A program made the position numbers and the translations under genes. From Microbacterium sp. cx-55 (lineage in GTDB: Bacteria > Actinomycetota > Actinomycetes > Actinomycetales > Microbacteriaceae), in NCBI RefSeq assembly GCF_021117345.1, contig NZ_CP088261.1, positions 806,001 to 870,000 on the forward strand: DNA of 64,000 bases, written 5' to 3'. Shown in pieces: positions 8,794 to 18,213 of the stretch. A model generated the notes under the pieces. It made no database searches. It was not told the DNA's origin and was given only the letters and a program-made list of their open reading frames with translations. The number at the start of each line of letters is the position of its first letter. The stretch's first letter is position 1.

Positions 8794-10049
8794 GCGCGAC
8801 CGACTACGCAGACCAGCTCTGGGCGCGTCTTCCCGCCGACGTCGTCGCCGCGTTCCGCCCCGCGGTCGAGGAGATCGCTGCGGGGGCCGGCGCGCGCGAC
8901 GTCGAGCGCGAGCTTCCGGTGAAAGAACTGGGGCTGCTGCGCGACGCGGGGCTCGGCCGGGCACGACTCCCGATCGCCGACGGCGGCGCCGGCCTCGACT
9001 GGCCGACGTTCGGGCGGCTGCTGATCGCGATCTCCGCGGCCGACAGCAACCTGCCCCAGATCCTCCGCGGGCACTTCGCGCTCGTCGAGCAGGCGCTGAC
9101 GACGGGCGATCGCGCGTTCGCGGAGCGCTGGCTGCCGCGCATTGCAGCGGGCGAGATCACGGGCAACGCGTGGAGCGAGGCGGGCGGGTCGAGCATCGCG
9201 CGCGCCAGCACCGAGCTCGTCGCCGACGCCGATGGCGTGCTCCGCATCCGGGGCCGCAAGTTCTACACGACGGGCAGCATCTTCGCGGAATGGACGGATG
9301 CGGTCGCGCACCGGCTGAGCGACGGCGTCGACGTCTCGGCCCTCGTGCGCCTCGACCAGCCCGGCGTCACGGTGCTCGATGACTGGGACGGCTTCGGCCA
9401 GCGGCTGACGGGAACCGGAACCATCGTGTTCGACGGCGCCGTCGTCGAGGCCGGGGACGTGCTGCCGGTGCCCGAGCGATTCGGCTACCAGACCGTGCTC
9501 TACCAGTTCGTGCTGCTCGCGGTGCTCGCCGGCACGGCGCACGCCGCGGTGGCCGACGCCGCCGACGCGGTGCGCGCCCGCACGCGCGTGTACAGCCACG
9601 GTTCGGCAGACCAGGCCCGCAGCGACCCGCAGATCCAGGCGTTGCTCGGCGAGCTCGCGGCATCCGCCTTCGCCGTCGAGTCGGTCGTTCTCGCGGTGGC
9701 CGATGCGCTCGAGGACTCCTACGGTGCGGCGCTCGCCGAACGCGATTCCCCGGGTGAGGAGGAGGCGGATCGTCGACGCCGCATCCACGGCCTCGCCGAG
9801 GTGCGCGCAGCGCAGGCGCAGTCCTTCGCGACCGCGGCCGTGCCGAAGATCTCGTCGCGCTTGTTCGACGCGCTCGGCGCCTCGGCCACGTCCCGCGGGG
9901 CTTCTCTCGACCGCCACTGGCGGAACGCGCGCACGGTCTCCAGCCACAACCCGGTGCTGTTCAAGAACCGCTGGGTGGGGGAGTGGGTGCTCGACGGCAC
10001 GCTGCCGCAGCCGCTCTGGGCGGTGGGGAACCCGACGCCGGGCGCGTGA
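8790..10049 (+). CDS. Second DszC/SfnB-like flavin monooxygenase
   Basis: The 419-residue protein is a diverged relative of its upstream neighbour. It shares the acyl-CoA dehydrogenase fold, the DDWDGFGQRLTGTGT segment matching DDWDNLGQRLSASNT of the neighbour, and the C-terminal LDRHWRNARTVSSHNPV. It starts in an ATGA overlap with the previous stop, so the two are translationally coupled and may act in succession or form a mixed oligomer. An acidic linker (SPGEEEADRRRR) near residue 325 is absent from the partner. It ends 18 bp before the convergent ramB-like gene. Confidence 0.8.
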   Translation: MSATDYADQLWARLPADVVAAFRPAVEEIAAGAGARDVERELPVKELGLLRDAGLGRARLPIADGGAGLDWPTFGRLLIAISAADSNLPQILRGHFALVEQALTTGDRAFAERWLPRIAAGEITGNAWSEAGGSSIARASTELVADADGVLRIRGRKFYTTGSIFAEWTDAVAHRLSDGVDVSALVRLDQPGVTVLDDWDGFGQRLTGTGTIVFDGAVVEAGDVLPVPERFGYQTVLYQFVLLAVLAGTAHAAVADAADAVRARTRVYSHGSADQARSDPQIQALLGELAASAFAVESVVLAVADALEDSYGAALAERDSPGEEEADRRRRIHGLAEVRAAQAQSFATAAVPKISSRLFDALGASATSRGASLDRHWRNARTVSSHNPVLFKNRWVGEWVLDGTLPQPLWAVGNPTPGA

Positions 10050-10067
10050 TCCGCGGCCGCCCACGAC

Positions 10068-11504
10068 TCAGGCGTGGCGGTCGAGGAACGCGTAGACCTC
10101 GTTGTCGTCGACCCCGGGGAACGCGCCGCGGGGCAACGGCGTGAACATCTGCATGTGCACGCGTGCGCTCGGCCACGCCTTGCCGGTCCACCGATCGGCC
10201 GCGGCGCTGTCGGGCCGGCGGCAGCACGCCTCGTCGGGACAGGTCGAGACCGCGCGCTGCGCCGTTTCGCGCCCGCGGAACCACTTCGCGTCATCGAACG
10301 GGACACCGACGGTGATCGAGAACTCGCCCGCCGCGGTGCTGCCGGTCTGGGTCGAGCACCAGAAGGTGCCGGACGGAGTGTCGGTGTACTGGTAGTGCTC
10401 CGTCGTGCGGTTCTGCTCGGCGAACGCCGACCGCGCCGAGAACTTCCGGCACACGATCTGTCCTTCGACCGCCCCCGTGACGTCCATCGGAAGGGGCAGG
10501 TCGTCGTTCTCGAAGACGCGGGAGATCGAGCCGTCGCCGTCGACGCGGAGGAAGTGCAGGGGGATGCCGATGTGCTCGGTGAGGAGGTTCGTCATCCGCA
10601 TCCCGGCTGCTTCGTGGGTGACGCCGAACGCGTCGCGGAAGTCCTCGACCGCGAGATTCCGGTCCTTCTTCGCCTGCTGCAGGAAGGCGACCGACGCGGT
10701 CAGGGGCATGAGGCAGCAGGCGGCGTAGTAGTTGATCTCGAGGCGCTGCTGCAGGAAATCGGCGTAGTCGCTCGGCGGGCGGTGCCCGAGCAGGCGGTGC
10801 GCCATCGCCTGCAGCGCCATGGAGCGCAGTCCGTGGCCGCCGGGGATCGACGCCGGCGGAAGGTAGATGCGTCCGTTCTCGATGTCGGTAATCGAACGCG
10901 TCGACTGCGGCAGGTCGCTCGCGTAGATGAGCTCGAAGCCGAGTTGCTCGGCCATGACGCTCACGGTGCGATGCGTCAGCGCACCGCCGCCGTGACCCGC
11001 GGCTTTCAGCTGCTTCTCGGCGAGCTTCTCGATCTCGGGCAAGTAGTTGTTGCGTTCCCGCATCCGGAGGCGCAGTTCGGTGTTGGCCCGTCGCGCCTCT
11101 TCGGGGGTCGCGATCGCCTCGCGCTCCCGGCGCTGCAGCTCGCGGTGCAGCCCCAGCACGGTCTCGATCGTCTCGTCGCTGAGGCTCTTCGTCACCCGGA
11201 TGCCGGGGAGACCCAGCCGGCGGAACTCGTGCGTCGACTGGGCGCGGTCGAGTTCGATCTCGAGGGCGGCGCGGCGGTTGGGCGGGTCGCTGGAGAGGAG
11301 ATCGGCCAGCTGCGCCCCGGTCGCCCCCGCGATCTGCTGCAGCAGCGAGAGCTTGGGTTCGCGCTTGCCGTTCTCGATGAGGCTCAGGTGGCTGCCAGCG
11401 ACGCCCACCGCAGCGCCCAGCTCGTCGAGCGTGAGTCCGGCCGAGGTGCGGTAGTGACGGATGCGGTGGCCGAGCGTGGCGAGCTCGATCGTGGACGAAG
11501 TCAT
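10068..11504 (-). CDS. ramB: RamB-like transcriptional regulator (XRE + short-chain fatty acyl regulator domain)
   Basis: The 478-residue protein begins with an XRE helix-turn-helix (about residues 10-65; [27 protein letters not shown]). An IrrE/ImmA-like middle part follows, then a C-terminal short-chain fatty acyl regulator region with several Cys ([12 protein letters not shown]). This is the layout of RamB of Corynebacterium, which controls acetate and glyoxylate genes and pck. It diverges from pckG, which supports the same role here. ATG 11504 is chosen because the upstream frame does not fit the domain. The start codon lies inside a perfect inverted repeat, so autorepression is plausible. 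The symbol is assigned by similarity and context. Confidence 0.82.
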   Translation of the reverse strand: MTSSTIELATLGHRIRHYRTSAGLTLDELGAAVGVAGSHLSLIENGKREPKLSLLQQIAGATGAQLADLLSSDPPNRRAALEIELDRAQSTHEFRRLGLPGIRVTKSLSDETIETVLGLHRELQRREREAIATPEEARRANTELRLRMRERNNYLPEIEKLAEKQLKAAGHGGGALTHRTVSVMAEQLGFELIYASDLPQSTRSITDIENGRIYLPPASIPGGHGLRSMALQAMAHRLLGHRPPSDYADFLQQRLEINYYAACCLMPLTASVAFLQQAKKDRNLAVEDFRDAFGVTHEAAGMRMTNLLTEHIGIPLHFLRVDGDGSISRVFENDDLPLPMDVTGAVEGQIVCRKFSARSAFAEQNRTTEHYQYTDTPSGTFWCSTQTGSTAAGEFSITVGVPFDDAKWFRGRETAQRAVSTCPDEACCRRPDSAAADRWTGKAWPSARVHMQMFTPLPRGAFPGVDDNEVYAFLDRHA

Positions 11505-11539
11505 TCTTTGAATATAGCGAAAGAATCCAGACTCTTTCG
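11503..11539. promoter_or_regulatory. Two overlapping inverted repeats, candidate RamB-like operator
   Basis: ATTCTTT-N10-AAAGAAT (11503-11526) overlaps the start codon of the regulator gene. CGAAAGA-N8-TCTTTCG (11518-11539) shares the middle half-site. This gives three half-sites with core TTCTTT/AAAGAA in 37 bp between the divergent regulator and pckG. The A/T-rich core stands out from its surroundings. Binding is inferred. Confidence 0.6.
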
Positions 11540-11630
11540 ACCTGGACGGCGGGTAAGAGTCGCCGCGAAGGCGGCAATCTGGGTGAGAACCCGCGTTCTG
11601 AACGCGATCCACCCACCTTCAGGAGTCATC

Positions 11631-13511
11631 GTGGCACTTGCCGAGACCTTCATCCGCACCGCACCCCACGGCACCGCCGCCCTTCGTGCGTACGGCCGCC
11701 GTCCGGCCGTCGAGGGTGCCGGCATGGCAGCCCTCACCGCGTGGGTCGACGAAATCGCCGCCCTCACCCAGCCCGACCGCATCCACTGGGTCGACGGCTC
11801 ACGCGGCGAGAACGACACGCTGCTTCGCGAGATGGTCGACGAGGGCAAGCTGATCAAGCTCAACCCGGAATGGCGCCCCGGTTCGTACCTGGCCCGTTCG
11901 CACCCGAGCGACGTGGCACGCACCGAGGGGCGGACCTTCATCGCTTCCGAGCGGGAAGAAGACGCCGGCCCCACCAACAACTGGGCGGCCCCGGCCGAGA
12001 TGCGCGGGACGATGACCCGCGTCTTCGCGGGGTCGATGCGCGGCCGCACGATGTACGTCGTGCCGTTCTCGATGGGCGCGGTCGGCGGCCCCCTCTCGCA
12101 CATCGGTGTGCAGGTCACCGACTCGGCGTACGCCGTCACATCGATCGGGATCATGACGCGGGTCGGTGACGACGTGATCGCCGAGATCGCCGCGGGAGCC
12201 CCGTGGGTGAAGACCGTGCACTCGGTCGGCGCCCCGCTGGCACCCGGCGAGGCGGATGCAGCGTGGCCCTGCAACGACGACAAGTACATCGTGCACTTCC
12301 CCGACACTCTCGAGGTCTGGTCGTACGGCTCTGGGTACGGCGGCAACGCGATCCTCGCGAAGAAGTGCTTCGCCCTGCGCATCGCCTCGGTCATCGGGCG
12401 CGACGAAGGATGGCTGGCCGAGCACATGCTCCTCATCCGGGTCATCAGCCCCGAGGGCAAGGCGTACCACGTCGCGGCGGCGTTCCCCTCGGCGTGCGGC
12501 AAGACGAACCTCGCGATGCTGCGTCCGACGATCCCGGGGTGGCGCGTCGAGACGCTCGGTGATGACATCGCCTGGCTCCGCCCCGGCGACGACGGTCGGC
12601 TCTGGGCCATCAACCCCGAGGCCGGGTTCTTCGGTGTCGCCCCCGGAACGGGCGAGTCGACGAACGTGACCGCCGTCGAGACGCTCTGGGGCAACACGAT
12701 CTTCACGAACGTCGCGCTCCGCCCCGACGGCGACGTCTGGTGGGAAGGACTCACCGACGAGGCCCCGGCGGAGCTCACCGACTGGGAGGGGAACGCGTGG
12801 ACTCCCGCATCCGGTCGCCCCGCCGCCCACCCGAACTCGCGCTTCACCGTCTCGGCCGGGCAGTGCCCGCAGATCGCCGAGGACTGGGAGGCGCCCGAGG
12901 GCGTGCCGCTGGACGCGATCCTGTTCGGCGGGCGACGCGCGACCAACGTGCCCCTCGTCCTCGAGGCGACGGACTGGACGCACGGCGTCTTCCTCGGGTC
13001 GACGATCTCGTCGGAGCGCACCGCGGCTGCCGAGGGCACCGTCGGCGAGCTGCGCCGCGATCCGTTCGCGATGCTGCCGTTCTGCGGTTACAACATGGCC
13101 GACTACTTCGGGCACTGGGTGTCGATCGGCCAGAAGCTCCGATTTGACCGGGCGCCGCGGATCTTCCAGGTGAACTGGTTCCGCAAGGGCGCCGACGGGC
13201 GGTTCCTGTGGCCCGGGTTCGGTGACAATGCCCGCGTCGTGGACTGGATCATCCGCCGCGTCGAGGGCCGGGTGCCCGCGATCGACAGCCCCATCGGGCG
13301 TCTGCCGCGTACGAGCGATCTGAACCTCGACGGCATCGAGGTGCCGGATGCGGACCTCGCCGAGCTCTTCGCGGTCAACCCGCAGTCGTGGCTGACCGAG
13401 GCGACGCTCACGGAGGAGTTCTACGACACCTTCGGTGACCGTGTTCCCTCCGCGCTCCGCGCCGAACTCGCGTCGCTGCGCTACCGCCTGGAGCGCGCCG
13501 ACGTCGCCTGA
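11631..13511 (+). CDS. pckG: Phosphoenolpyruvate carboxykinase (GTP)
   Basis: The 626-residue enzyme interconverts oxaloacetate and PEP with GTP/GDP, the entry step of gluconeogenesis. The nucleotide P-loop with the reactive Cys reads FPSACGKTN (about residues 285-293), and the substrate and metal sites are recognisable, including the [11 protein letters not shown] and NWFRKG regions. The length suits the GTP-dependent class. GTG 11631 has AGGAG 6 bp upstream; the frame extends far back but only as an artefact of high GC. It diverges from the RamB-like regulator, and the intervening repeats suggest direct control by carbon source. Array A1 follows it. Confidence 0.95.
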   Translation: MALAETFIRTAPHGTAALRAYGRRPAVEGAGMAALTAWVDEIAALTQPDRIHWVDGSRGENDTLLREMVDEGKLIKLNPEWRPGSYLARSHPSDVARTEGRTFIASEREEDAGPTNNWAAPAEMRGTMTRVFAGSMRGRTMYVVPFSMGAVGGPLSHIGVQVTDSAYAVTSIGIMTRVGDDVIAEIAAGAPWVKTVHSVGAPLAPGEADAAWPCNDDKYIVHFPDTLEVWSYGSGYGGNAILAKKCFALRIASVIGRDEGWLAEHMLLIRVISPEGKAYHVAAAFPSACGKTNLAMLRPTIPGWRVETLGDDIAWLRPGDDGRLWAINPEAGFFGVAPGTGESTNVTAVETLWGNTIFTNVALRPDGDVWWEGLTDEAPAELTDWEGNAWTPASGRPAAHPNSRFTVSAGQCPQIAEDWEAPEGVPLDAILFGGRRATNVPLVLEATDWTHGVFLGSTISSERTAAAEGTVGELRRDPFAMLPFCGYNMADYFGHWVSIGQKLRFDRAPRIFQVNWFRKGADGRFLWPGFGDNARVVDWIIRRVEGRVPAIDSPIGRLPRTSDLNLDGIEVPDADLAELFAVNPQSWLTEATLTEEFYDTFGDRVPSALRAELASLRYRLERADVA

Positions 13512-13640
13512 GCGCCCGGGCGCCCGGGCGTGCCGGTCGGCTGAGCGCCGGTGCTCCCGGGCGCCGAGCGCGCCAGTCGGCTGAGCGCCGTGCGCCCGGC
13601 CTCGCCCGCCCGCGCTGGTGCGCGCCCGCGCCGGTTCCGG
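13512..13640. other. GC-rich spacer with short direct repeats after pckG
   Basis: No gene is seen. The text contains two copies of a GTCGGCTGAGCGCCG-like phrase (about 13535 and 13575) and runs of CGCCCGGG. It leads into the family A palindrome array. Confidence 0.35.
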
Positions 13641-14178
13641 GCTCACGTGGCGCAATCCGCCGCCGCGACTCGCCGATTGCGACACGTGAGCGCCGAGTAC
13701 CGCGGCTCACGTGTCGCAATCTGTCGCCACGACCCGCGGATTGCGCCACGTGAGCGACGCGCGCGCCTCACGAGTCGCGATAGGTCGGGCCGGGGCCCGC
13801 CGCGCCGGTCCTGGGCCATGCATGTGTCGGTCGCGGTGTCGGTCGCGCTGGTTCCCCGCTCACGTGTCGCGATCTGCCGCCGCGACTCGCCGATTGCGAC
13901 ACGTGAGCGCCGAGTACCGCGGCTCACGTGTCGCGATCTGCCGCCGCGACCCGCGGATTGCGCCACGTGAGCGATGAATGCGCGCCTTACTCGTCGCTAT
14001 CGGTCGCGCCGGGGCCGCCGCGCCGGAGTCGGCTCGCGCCGGGGCTGGTCACGCTGGTTCCCCGCTCACGTGTCGCAATCGGCCGCCGCGACTCGCCGAT
14101 TACGCCCCGTGAGCGACGAGTACCTCGGCTCACATGTCGCAATCTGCCGCCACGACCCGCGGATTGCGCCACGTGAGT
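13641..14178. repeat. Palindrome array A1: six 51-bp hairpins in three pairs
   Basis: Six imperfect palindromes lie at 13641-13691, 13705-13755, 13858-13908, 13922-13972, 14064-14114 and 14128-14178. Each is exactly 17-nt left arm, 17-nt loop, 17-nt right arm. The arms are close to GCTCACGTGTCGCAATC and GATTGCGCCACGTGAGC. They form three pairs with a 64-bp offset and a 13-bp linker (GCCGAGTACCGCG in two of them). In each pair the first loop ends ACTCGCC and the second ACCCGCG. The pairs repeat after 217 and 206 bp, and a degenerate lone left arm follows pairs one and two (near 13767 and 13985). The array lies between the convergent genes pckG and the ABC exporter. Confidence 0.93.
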
Positions 14179-14269
14179 GCGGGGGACCACGTGAGCACGG
14201 CGGACGTGACCGCGGGGGACGTGAGCGCGGCGGGGGACGTGAGTGCGGGGGATGGCGAAAGCCGCAACG
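14179..14269. repeat. Degenerate short repeats after array A1
   Basis: Four spaced phrases resembling GGGGGACGTGAGCGCGG occur in this 91-bp stretch before the stop of the exporter gene. They look like decayed right arms of family A (ACGTGAG). No gene is present. Confidence 0.45.
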
Positions 14270-16207
14270 TCAGACGAGCAGCTGGTGCTTCGCGAGGTCG
14301 CGGTAGAGCGGCACGGTGGCGACGAGTTCGGAGTGCGTGCCCTGACCGACCACGACCCCGTCCTCGAGAACGACGATCAGGTCGCTGTCGACGACGGTCG
14401 AAAGGCGGTGCGCGATGACGATGAGGGTGCGTCCGGTCGCCACCGCGTCGATGGCCTCGCGCATGCGCTGCTCGTTCAGTCCGTCGAGCGATGACGTCGA
14501 CTCGTCGAGCAGCAGGATCGGGGGCGCCGCGAGCAGTGCCCGTGCGATCGCGAGCCGCTGACGCTCGCCGCCCGAGAGCATGACGCCGGCCTCGCCCACC
14601 GGCGCGTCGATCCCGAGCGGGTTCCGCTCGAGCACGTCGCCGAGGTTGACGGCGCGAAGGACTCGCGCGCACTCCTCGTCGCTCGCGTCGGGTGACGCGA
14701 GCCGCAGGTTCTCGGCAATCGTGCCGGCGAGCGTCGGCGCATCCTGTTCCACGTACCCGAGCTGGGCGCGGAGCGCATCCCGCTCGAGCGTGCGGATGTC
14801 TTCTCCGCCGAGCAGGATGGCGCCCGACGTCGGGTCGTAGAACCGCTCGATCAGCGCGAGTGTCGTGCTCTTGCCGGCACCGGACGGCCCGACGAGCGCG
14901 ACACGCGAGCCGCGCGGCACGGTGAACGACACCCCGTGCAGAACACCGCCGTCGTCGGTGCCGGTCACGGTTTCCGCCACGCCGGCCGCGGCGACGCCCT
15001 GATCGACGACGGCCACGGCGCTCGTGTCCACGCGCGCCTGTTCGAGCACCGCGCGCGCCTCGTCCTCGGCCTTCCGGCGGGCCTGCACGACGTGCTCGGG
15101 GTAGCGGAAGTGCACGTCGCGGAACTCGATCGCGGCATCGGCGTCGCCGCGGACACCGGATGCGGTCGCGGCAGCCGCCGTCGCCGCATCATCCGCCGTC
15201 TCGGTCGGCAGTTCCAGCACTTCCTGGATGCGGCCGAGCGCGCCGAGTGCCTGGTTGACCGAGCTGATCGCGCCGAAGAACGAGCCGAGCGGGGCGACCA
15301 GGAGGAAGAGGAACATCACGAAGGTGACGAGGTCGCCGACCGTGATGTCGCCGGCGGCGACGCGGTAGCCGCCGAGGCCGAGCACGACCAGGAGCGACAC
15401 TTGGAGGGCGATCCCCGCGATCGGCACGACGAGCGCGGACACCTTGGCGATCCGCACGCCGACGCCGTAGACCTCGGTTGCCACGGTGGTCACCGCGGCC
15501 GTCTCGCGCTCGGTCGCACCGGCGGCGCGGACGGTCCGGATCGAGCCGATCGCGCGTTCGATGCCGGAGGCCAGCTCGCCGACCTTCTGCTGTTGCTGCT
15601 GGGTTGCTTGACGGATGCGGCTGCTGAGCGCGACGACACCCACAACGGACACCCCGATGACCACCACGATCGCCGCGAGGAGCAGCGGGTCGATGAAGCC
15701 CATCGCGATGATCGCGCCGACGAACAGCAGCGCGTTGCCGACCGAGTCGGCGAGGCCCTGGGTGAGAACGGCGTAGAGGAGAGTCGTGTCGGTGCCGACG
15801 CGCGACACCAGGTCGCCGGTGCGGCGGGAGTCGAACTCGCTGATGGGCAGGTGCAGGATGCGGGCGATCAGCTGTCGACGGCTCGAGTAGACGACCGCGG
15901 TGCCGGTGCGCTGGAGCAGGTAGTGCTGGTAGCCGGAGATGATCGAGCTTCCGACGACCAGGCCGACGATCGCCCACACGAGCATGCCGAGGCCCTGCTC
16001 GGCCTGCACGCGCTGGATGACCTGTCCCACAAGGAGGGGCTGGCCGAGGGTGAGGGCCGCCCCGACGATGCTGAGCACGACGATGAACACGACCACGCCG
16101 CGGTGCTCGAACACGTACGGAAGCAGTTGTTTCAGGCTCGCCCGGGGTCCGTCTTTCGGATCCGCGCGGCGGCCGCGGCGGCGGGGTTCGGAAGCCGTGC
16201 CGGACAT
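14270..16207 (-). CDS. ABC exporter, fused membrane and ATPase domains
   Basis: The 645-residue half-transporter has an N-terminal six-helix exporter domain (about residues 25-330) and a C-terminal ATPase. Walker A is GPSGAGKST (about 440-448), the signature is LSGGERQR (about 541-548) and Walker B is ILLLDESTSSLD. It belongs to the MsbA/LmrA-like exporters and probably works as a homodimer, since no partner gene is adjacent. About 45 extra residues, rich in Ala, Val, Glu and Arg, separate the first ATPase strand (FRYPEHV) from GVLHGVSF, where relatives have only a few residues. ATG 16207 has GAGG upstream. The exported compound is unknown. Confidence 0.9.
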   Translation of the reverse strand: MSGTASEPRRRGRRADPKDGPRASLKQLLPYVFEHRGVVVFIVVLSIVGAALTLGQPLLVGQVIQRVQAEQGLGMLVWAIVGLVVGSSIISGYQHYLLQRTGTAVVYSSRRQLIARILHLPISEFDSRRTGDLVSRVGTDTTLLYAVLTQGLADSVGNALLFVGAIIAMGFIDPLLLAAIVVVIGVSVVGVVALSSRIRQATQQQQQKVGELASGIERAIGSIRTVRAAGATERETAAVTTVATEVYGVGVRIAKVSALVVPIAGIALQVSLLVVLGLGGYRVAAGDITVGDLVTFVMFLFLLVAPLGSFFGAISSVNQALGALGRIQEVLELPTETADDAATAAAATASGVRGDADAAIEFRDVHFRYPEHVVQARRKAEDEARAVLEQARVDTSAVAVVDQGVAAAGVAETVTGTDDGGVLHGVSFTVPRGSRVALVGPSGAGKSTTLALIERFYDPTSGAILLGGEDIRTLERDALRAQLGYVEQDAPTLAGTIAENLRLASPDASDEECARVLRAVNLGDVLERNPLGIDAPVGEAGVMLSGGERQRLAIARALLAAPPILLLDESTSSLDGLNEQRMREAIDAVATGRTLIVIAHRLSTVVDSDLIVVLEDGVVVGQGTHSELVATVPLYRDLAKHQLLV

Positions 16208-16281
16208 GGGGGTGCCTCGTTCCTGCGTGGGGATTGCGTACCTTCGACCGTACTTCGCTCCGGGCCCTCAGAGGCGCGCGG

Positions 16282-16635
16282 TCATCGCCATAGAACGGCG
16301 ATCGCCGCGTTCGCGAGAGTGAGGATACCGACCGCCCAGAAGAGGGGTGCCGGTGTCGCGCCGGTGCGGCGCTGGCGCGCGGTCCCGATGCCGAGCACCG
16401 CGCCGATGGCGAGGAGGATGACCAGCTTGACGCCGATCTTGGCGTAGTTCAGGTCGTGGTCGATGCCCCACGGCGCGGCGAGGGCGAGACCCGCGATACC
16501 GGCGATCAGCATCCCGTAGGTCATCAGGCGCGTGAGTCGGATGCGGCGGCCCACGGCCTCGGCGGCCCATGCGCCGAACAGGACGGCAAATCCGACGAGG
16601 TGGACGAGGAGCACGACGTGACGCAGTATTTCCAT
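16282..16635 (-). CDS. Small four-helix membrane protein
   Basis: The 117-residue protein consists almost wholly of hydrophobic segments: HVVLLVHLVGFAVLFGAWAAE, LMTYGMLIAGIAGLALA, IGVKLVILLAIGAVLGIG and APLFWAVGILTLANAAIAVLW. His and Asp residues near the second helix (GIDHDLNYAK) resemble small integral membrane proteins of actinobacteria that have no assigned role. ATG 16635 is preceded by AGGG; a GTG at 16644 is an alternative. It stands alone between the exporter and the MHS transporter, both on the same strand. Confidence 0.7.
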   Translation of the reverse strand: MEILRHVVLLVHLVGFAVLFGAWAAEAVGRRIRLTRLMTYGMLIAGIAGLALAAPWGIDHDLNYAKIGVKLVILLAIGAVLGIGTARQRRTGATPAPLFWAVGILTLANAAIAVLWR

Positions 16636-16700
16636 GCGCGTCACCCTACCTTACGTAACACTGAAGGTTGGTGCCGGCCGGTCTGCGCGCCGTTCGAGAG

Positions 16701-16734
16701 TGGATCGGCCGGCCGGCATCGGCCGGCCGATCCA
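16701..16734 (-). terminator. Hairpin terminator after the MHS transporter
   Basis: A perfect inverted repeat with 14-bp arms (TGGATCGGCCGGCC) and a 6-nt loop begins 10 bp after the transporter stop on the minus strand. It has no T tract, but its strength and place fit a terminator. Confidence 0.7.
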
Positions 16735-16743
16735 CATCGCGGT

Positions 16744-18213
16744 CTAACGTGCGGCGGTCACGCCGATGTTCTCGTCGTAGTCGATGTCTTTCGTCTCCTT
16801 CGACAGCAGCAGGGCGATGAAGGTGAGCACGCCCATGGTCGAGAGGTAGATGCCGACGAGCCACGGGTTGCCGTCGCCGAGTTCCCACAGCCACAGCGCG
16901 ATGATCGGAGCGACGGCCGCACCGAGGATCGACGAGACGTTGTAGGAGATCGCCGAACCCGTGTACCGCACGTTCGTCGGGAAGAGTTCGGGCAGCAACG
17001 CCCCCATCGGACCGAACGTCGCGCCCATGAGCATGAAGCCGAGAACGAGGAACGCCTGCGTGAGCGCACCGGTGAACTTCGGGTCGGAGTGCGGCAGCAG
17101 GAACACCGAGAAGGTGAGACCGAACACGATGATCAGTCCGGTGACCCACAGCAGCAAGCGCCGGCGGCCGATCGCGTCGGCGATCGGTCCCGACAGCAGC
17201 GTGAAGACACCGAAGAAGATCACACCGATGATCTGCATGATCACGAAGTCGGTGTAGCCGAAGCCGAGACCGGGGTAGAACTGCGCGGCGAACGCCGTCG
17301 GGTCGAACGGCTTGCCGGCGGCTTCCGCGGCTGCCTGGGCGGTGGCGGATGCGGCGCTCAGGTCGCCGGACTTCGTGCCGTACGAGAGCGTGAAGTTCGT
17401 CATCAGGTAGAAGAGCACGTAGGTCGCCAGCATGATGAACGTGCCGAGAATGAGCGACTTCCAGTGCCGGCGGATCACGACGCCGAGCGGGAACTTGCGG
17501 ATCGCTCCCTTCTCCTCGGCCTTCACGAACGACTCGGACTCGACCAGACGCAGACGCACCCAGAGGCCGACGATGACCATGACGGCCGAGAAGAGGAACG
17601 GCACGCGCCATCCCCACGCCAGGAACTCCGCGGATCGCTGCGCGGTGCCGTCGGGGTGGGGGAGCGCGAAGTTGATGATCAGGAAGACCGTGTTGGCGAT
17701 GATGAAGCCGATAGGGGCGCCGAGCTGGGGGAACGTGCCGTACCAGGCGCGCTTTCCCTTCGGCGCGTTCTCGGTCGCGACCAGCGTGGCACCGGACCAC
17801 TCGCCGCCGAGCGCGAAGCCCTGCGCGAGCCGCATGACCAGCAGCAGCACCGCGGCCCAGACGCCGATCTCGTTGAAAGTGGGGAGGCAGCCGATGAGGA
17901 AGGTCGCGACACCCATCGTGAGCAGCGACGCGACGAGGGTCGCCTTGCGGCCGAACCGGTCGCCGAAGTGCCCGAAGACGACTGCGCCGATGGGGCGCGC
18001 GATCATCGCCGCGCCGAAGACGCTGAACGAGAGCAGCAGCGCGGTGGTGTCGTTGCCCGTCGGGAAGAACAGAATCGGGAACACGAGCACGGCCGCCGTG
18101 GCGTACGCGTAGAAGTCGTAGAACTCGATCGTCGTGCCGATGAGGCTCGCGGTGATGACGCGAGAGCGCGGGTTGGCGGGTGCGGTCGAGGTGGGGGGTG
18201 CAGAGGTGGTCAC
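16744..18213 (-). CDS. MHS-family metabolite:proton symporter (MFS)
   Basis: The 489-residue protein is a 12-helix major facilitator of the metabolite:H+ symporter group, which imports organic acids, proline, betaine or shikimate. Signs are the opening RVITASLIGTTIEFYDFYAYATA, the loop GHFGDRFGRKATL between helices 2 and 3, and RLAQGFALGGEWSGA. A long periplasmic loop rich in Ala (about residues 280-310) interrupts the second half. It is monocistronic, with the hairpin at 16701-16734 behind it. The substrate cannot be decided from sequence. The 354-bp upstream region ends at the 3' side of ribH. Confidence 0.88.
   Translation of the reverse strand: MTTSAPPTSTAPANPRSRVITASLIGTTIEFYDFYAYATAAVLVFPILFFPTGNDTTALLLSFSVFGAAMIARPIGAVVFGHFGDRFGRKATLVASLLTMGVATFLIGCLPTFNEIGVWAAVLLLVMRLAQGFALGGEWSGATLVATENAPKGKRAWYGTFPQLGAPIGFIIANTVFLIINFALPHPDGTAQRSAEFLAWGWRVPFLFSAVMVIVGLWVRLRLVESESFVKAEEKGAIRKFPLGVVIRRHWKSLILGTFIMLATYVLFYLMTNFTLSYGTKSGDLSAASATAQAAAEAAGKPFDPTAFAAQFYPGLGFGYTDFVIMQIIGVIFFGVFTLLSGPIADAIGRRRLLLWVTGLIIVFGLTFSVFLLPHSDPKFTGALTQAFLVLGFMLMGATFGPMGALLPELFPTNVRYTGSAISYNVSSILGAAVAPIIALWLWELGDGNPWLVGIYLSTMGVLTFIALLLSKETKDIDYDENIGVTAAR

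Noticed and set aside
10074..11630. N-terminal extension of the pckG frame
   Set aside because: The frame is open for over 500 codons upstream but runs antisense to the ramB-like gene; the GTG with AGGAG at 11631 gives the normal enzyme length.
11799..13685. 628-codon minus-strand frame opposite pckG
   Set aside because: Shadow of pckG with biased composition and no plausible start signal.
13641..14178. Array A1 (and A2) as CRISPR
   Set aside because: The units are themselves palindromes of 51 bp with variable loops, spacers are only 13-102 bp and partly repeated, and no cas gene is present.
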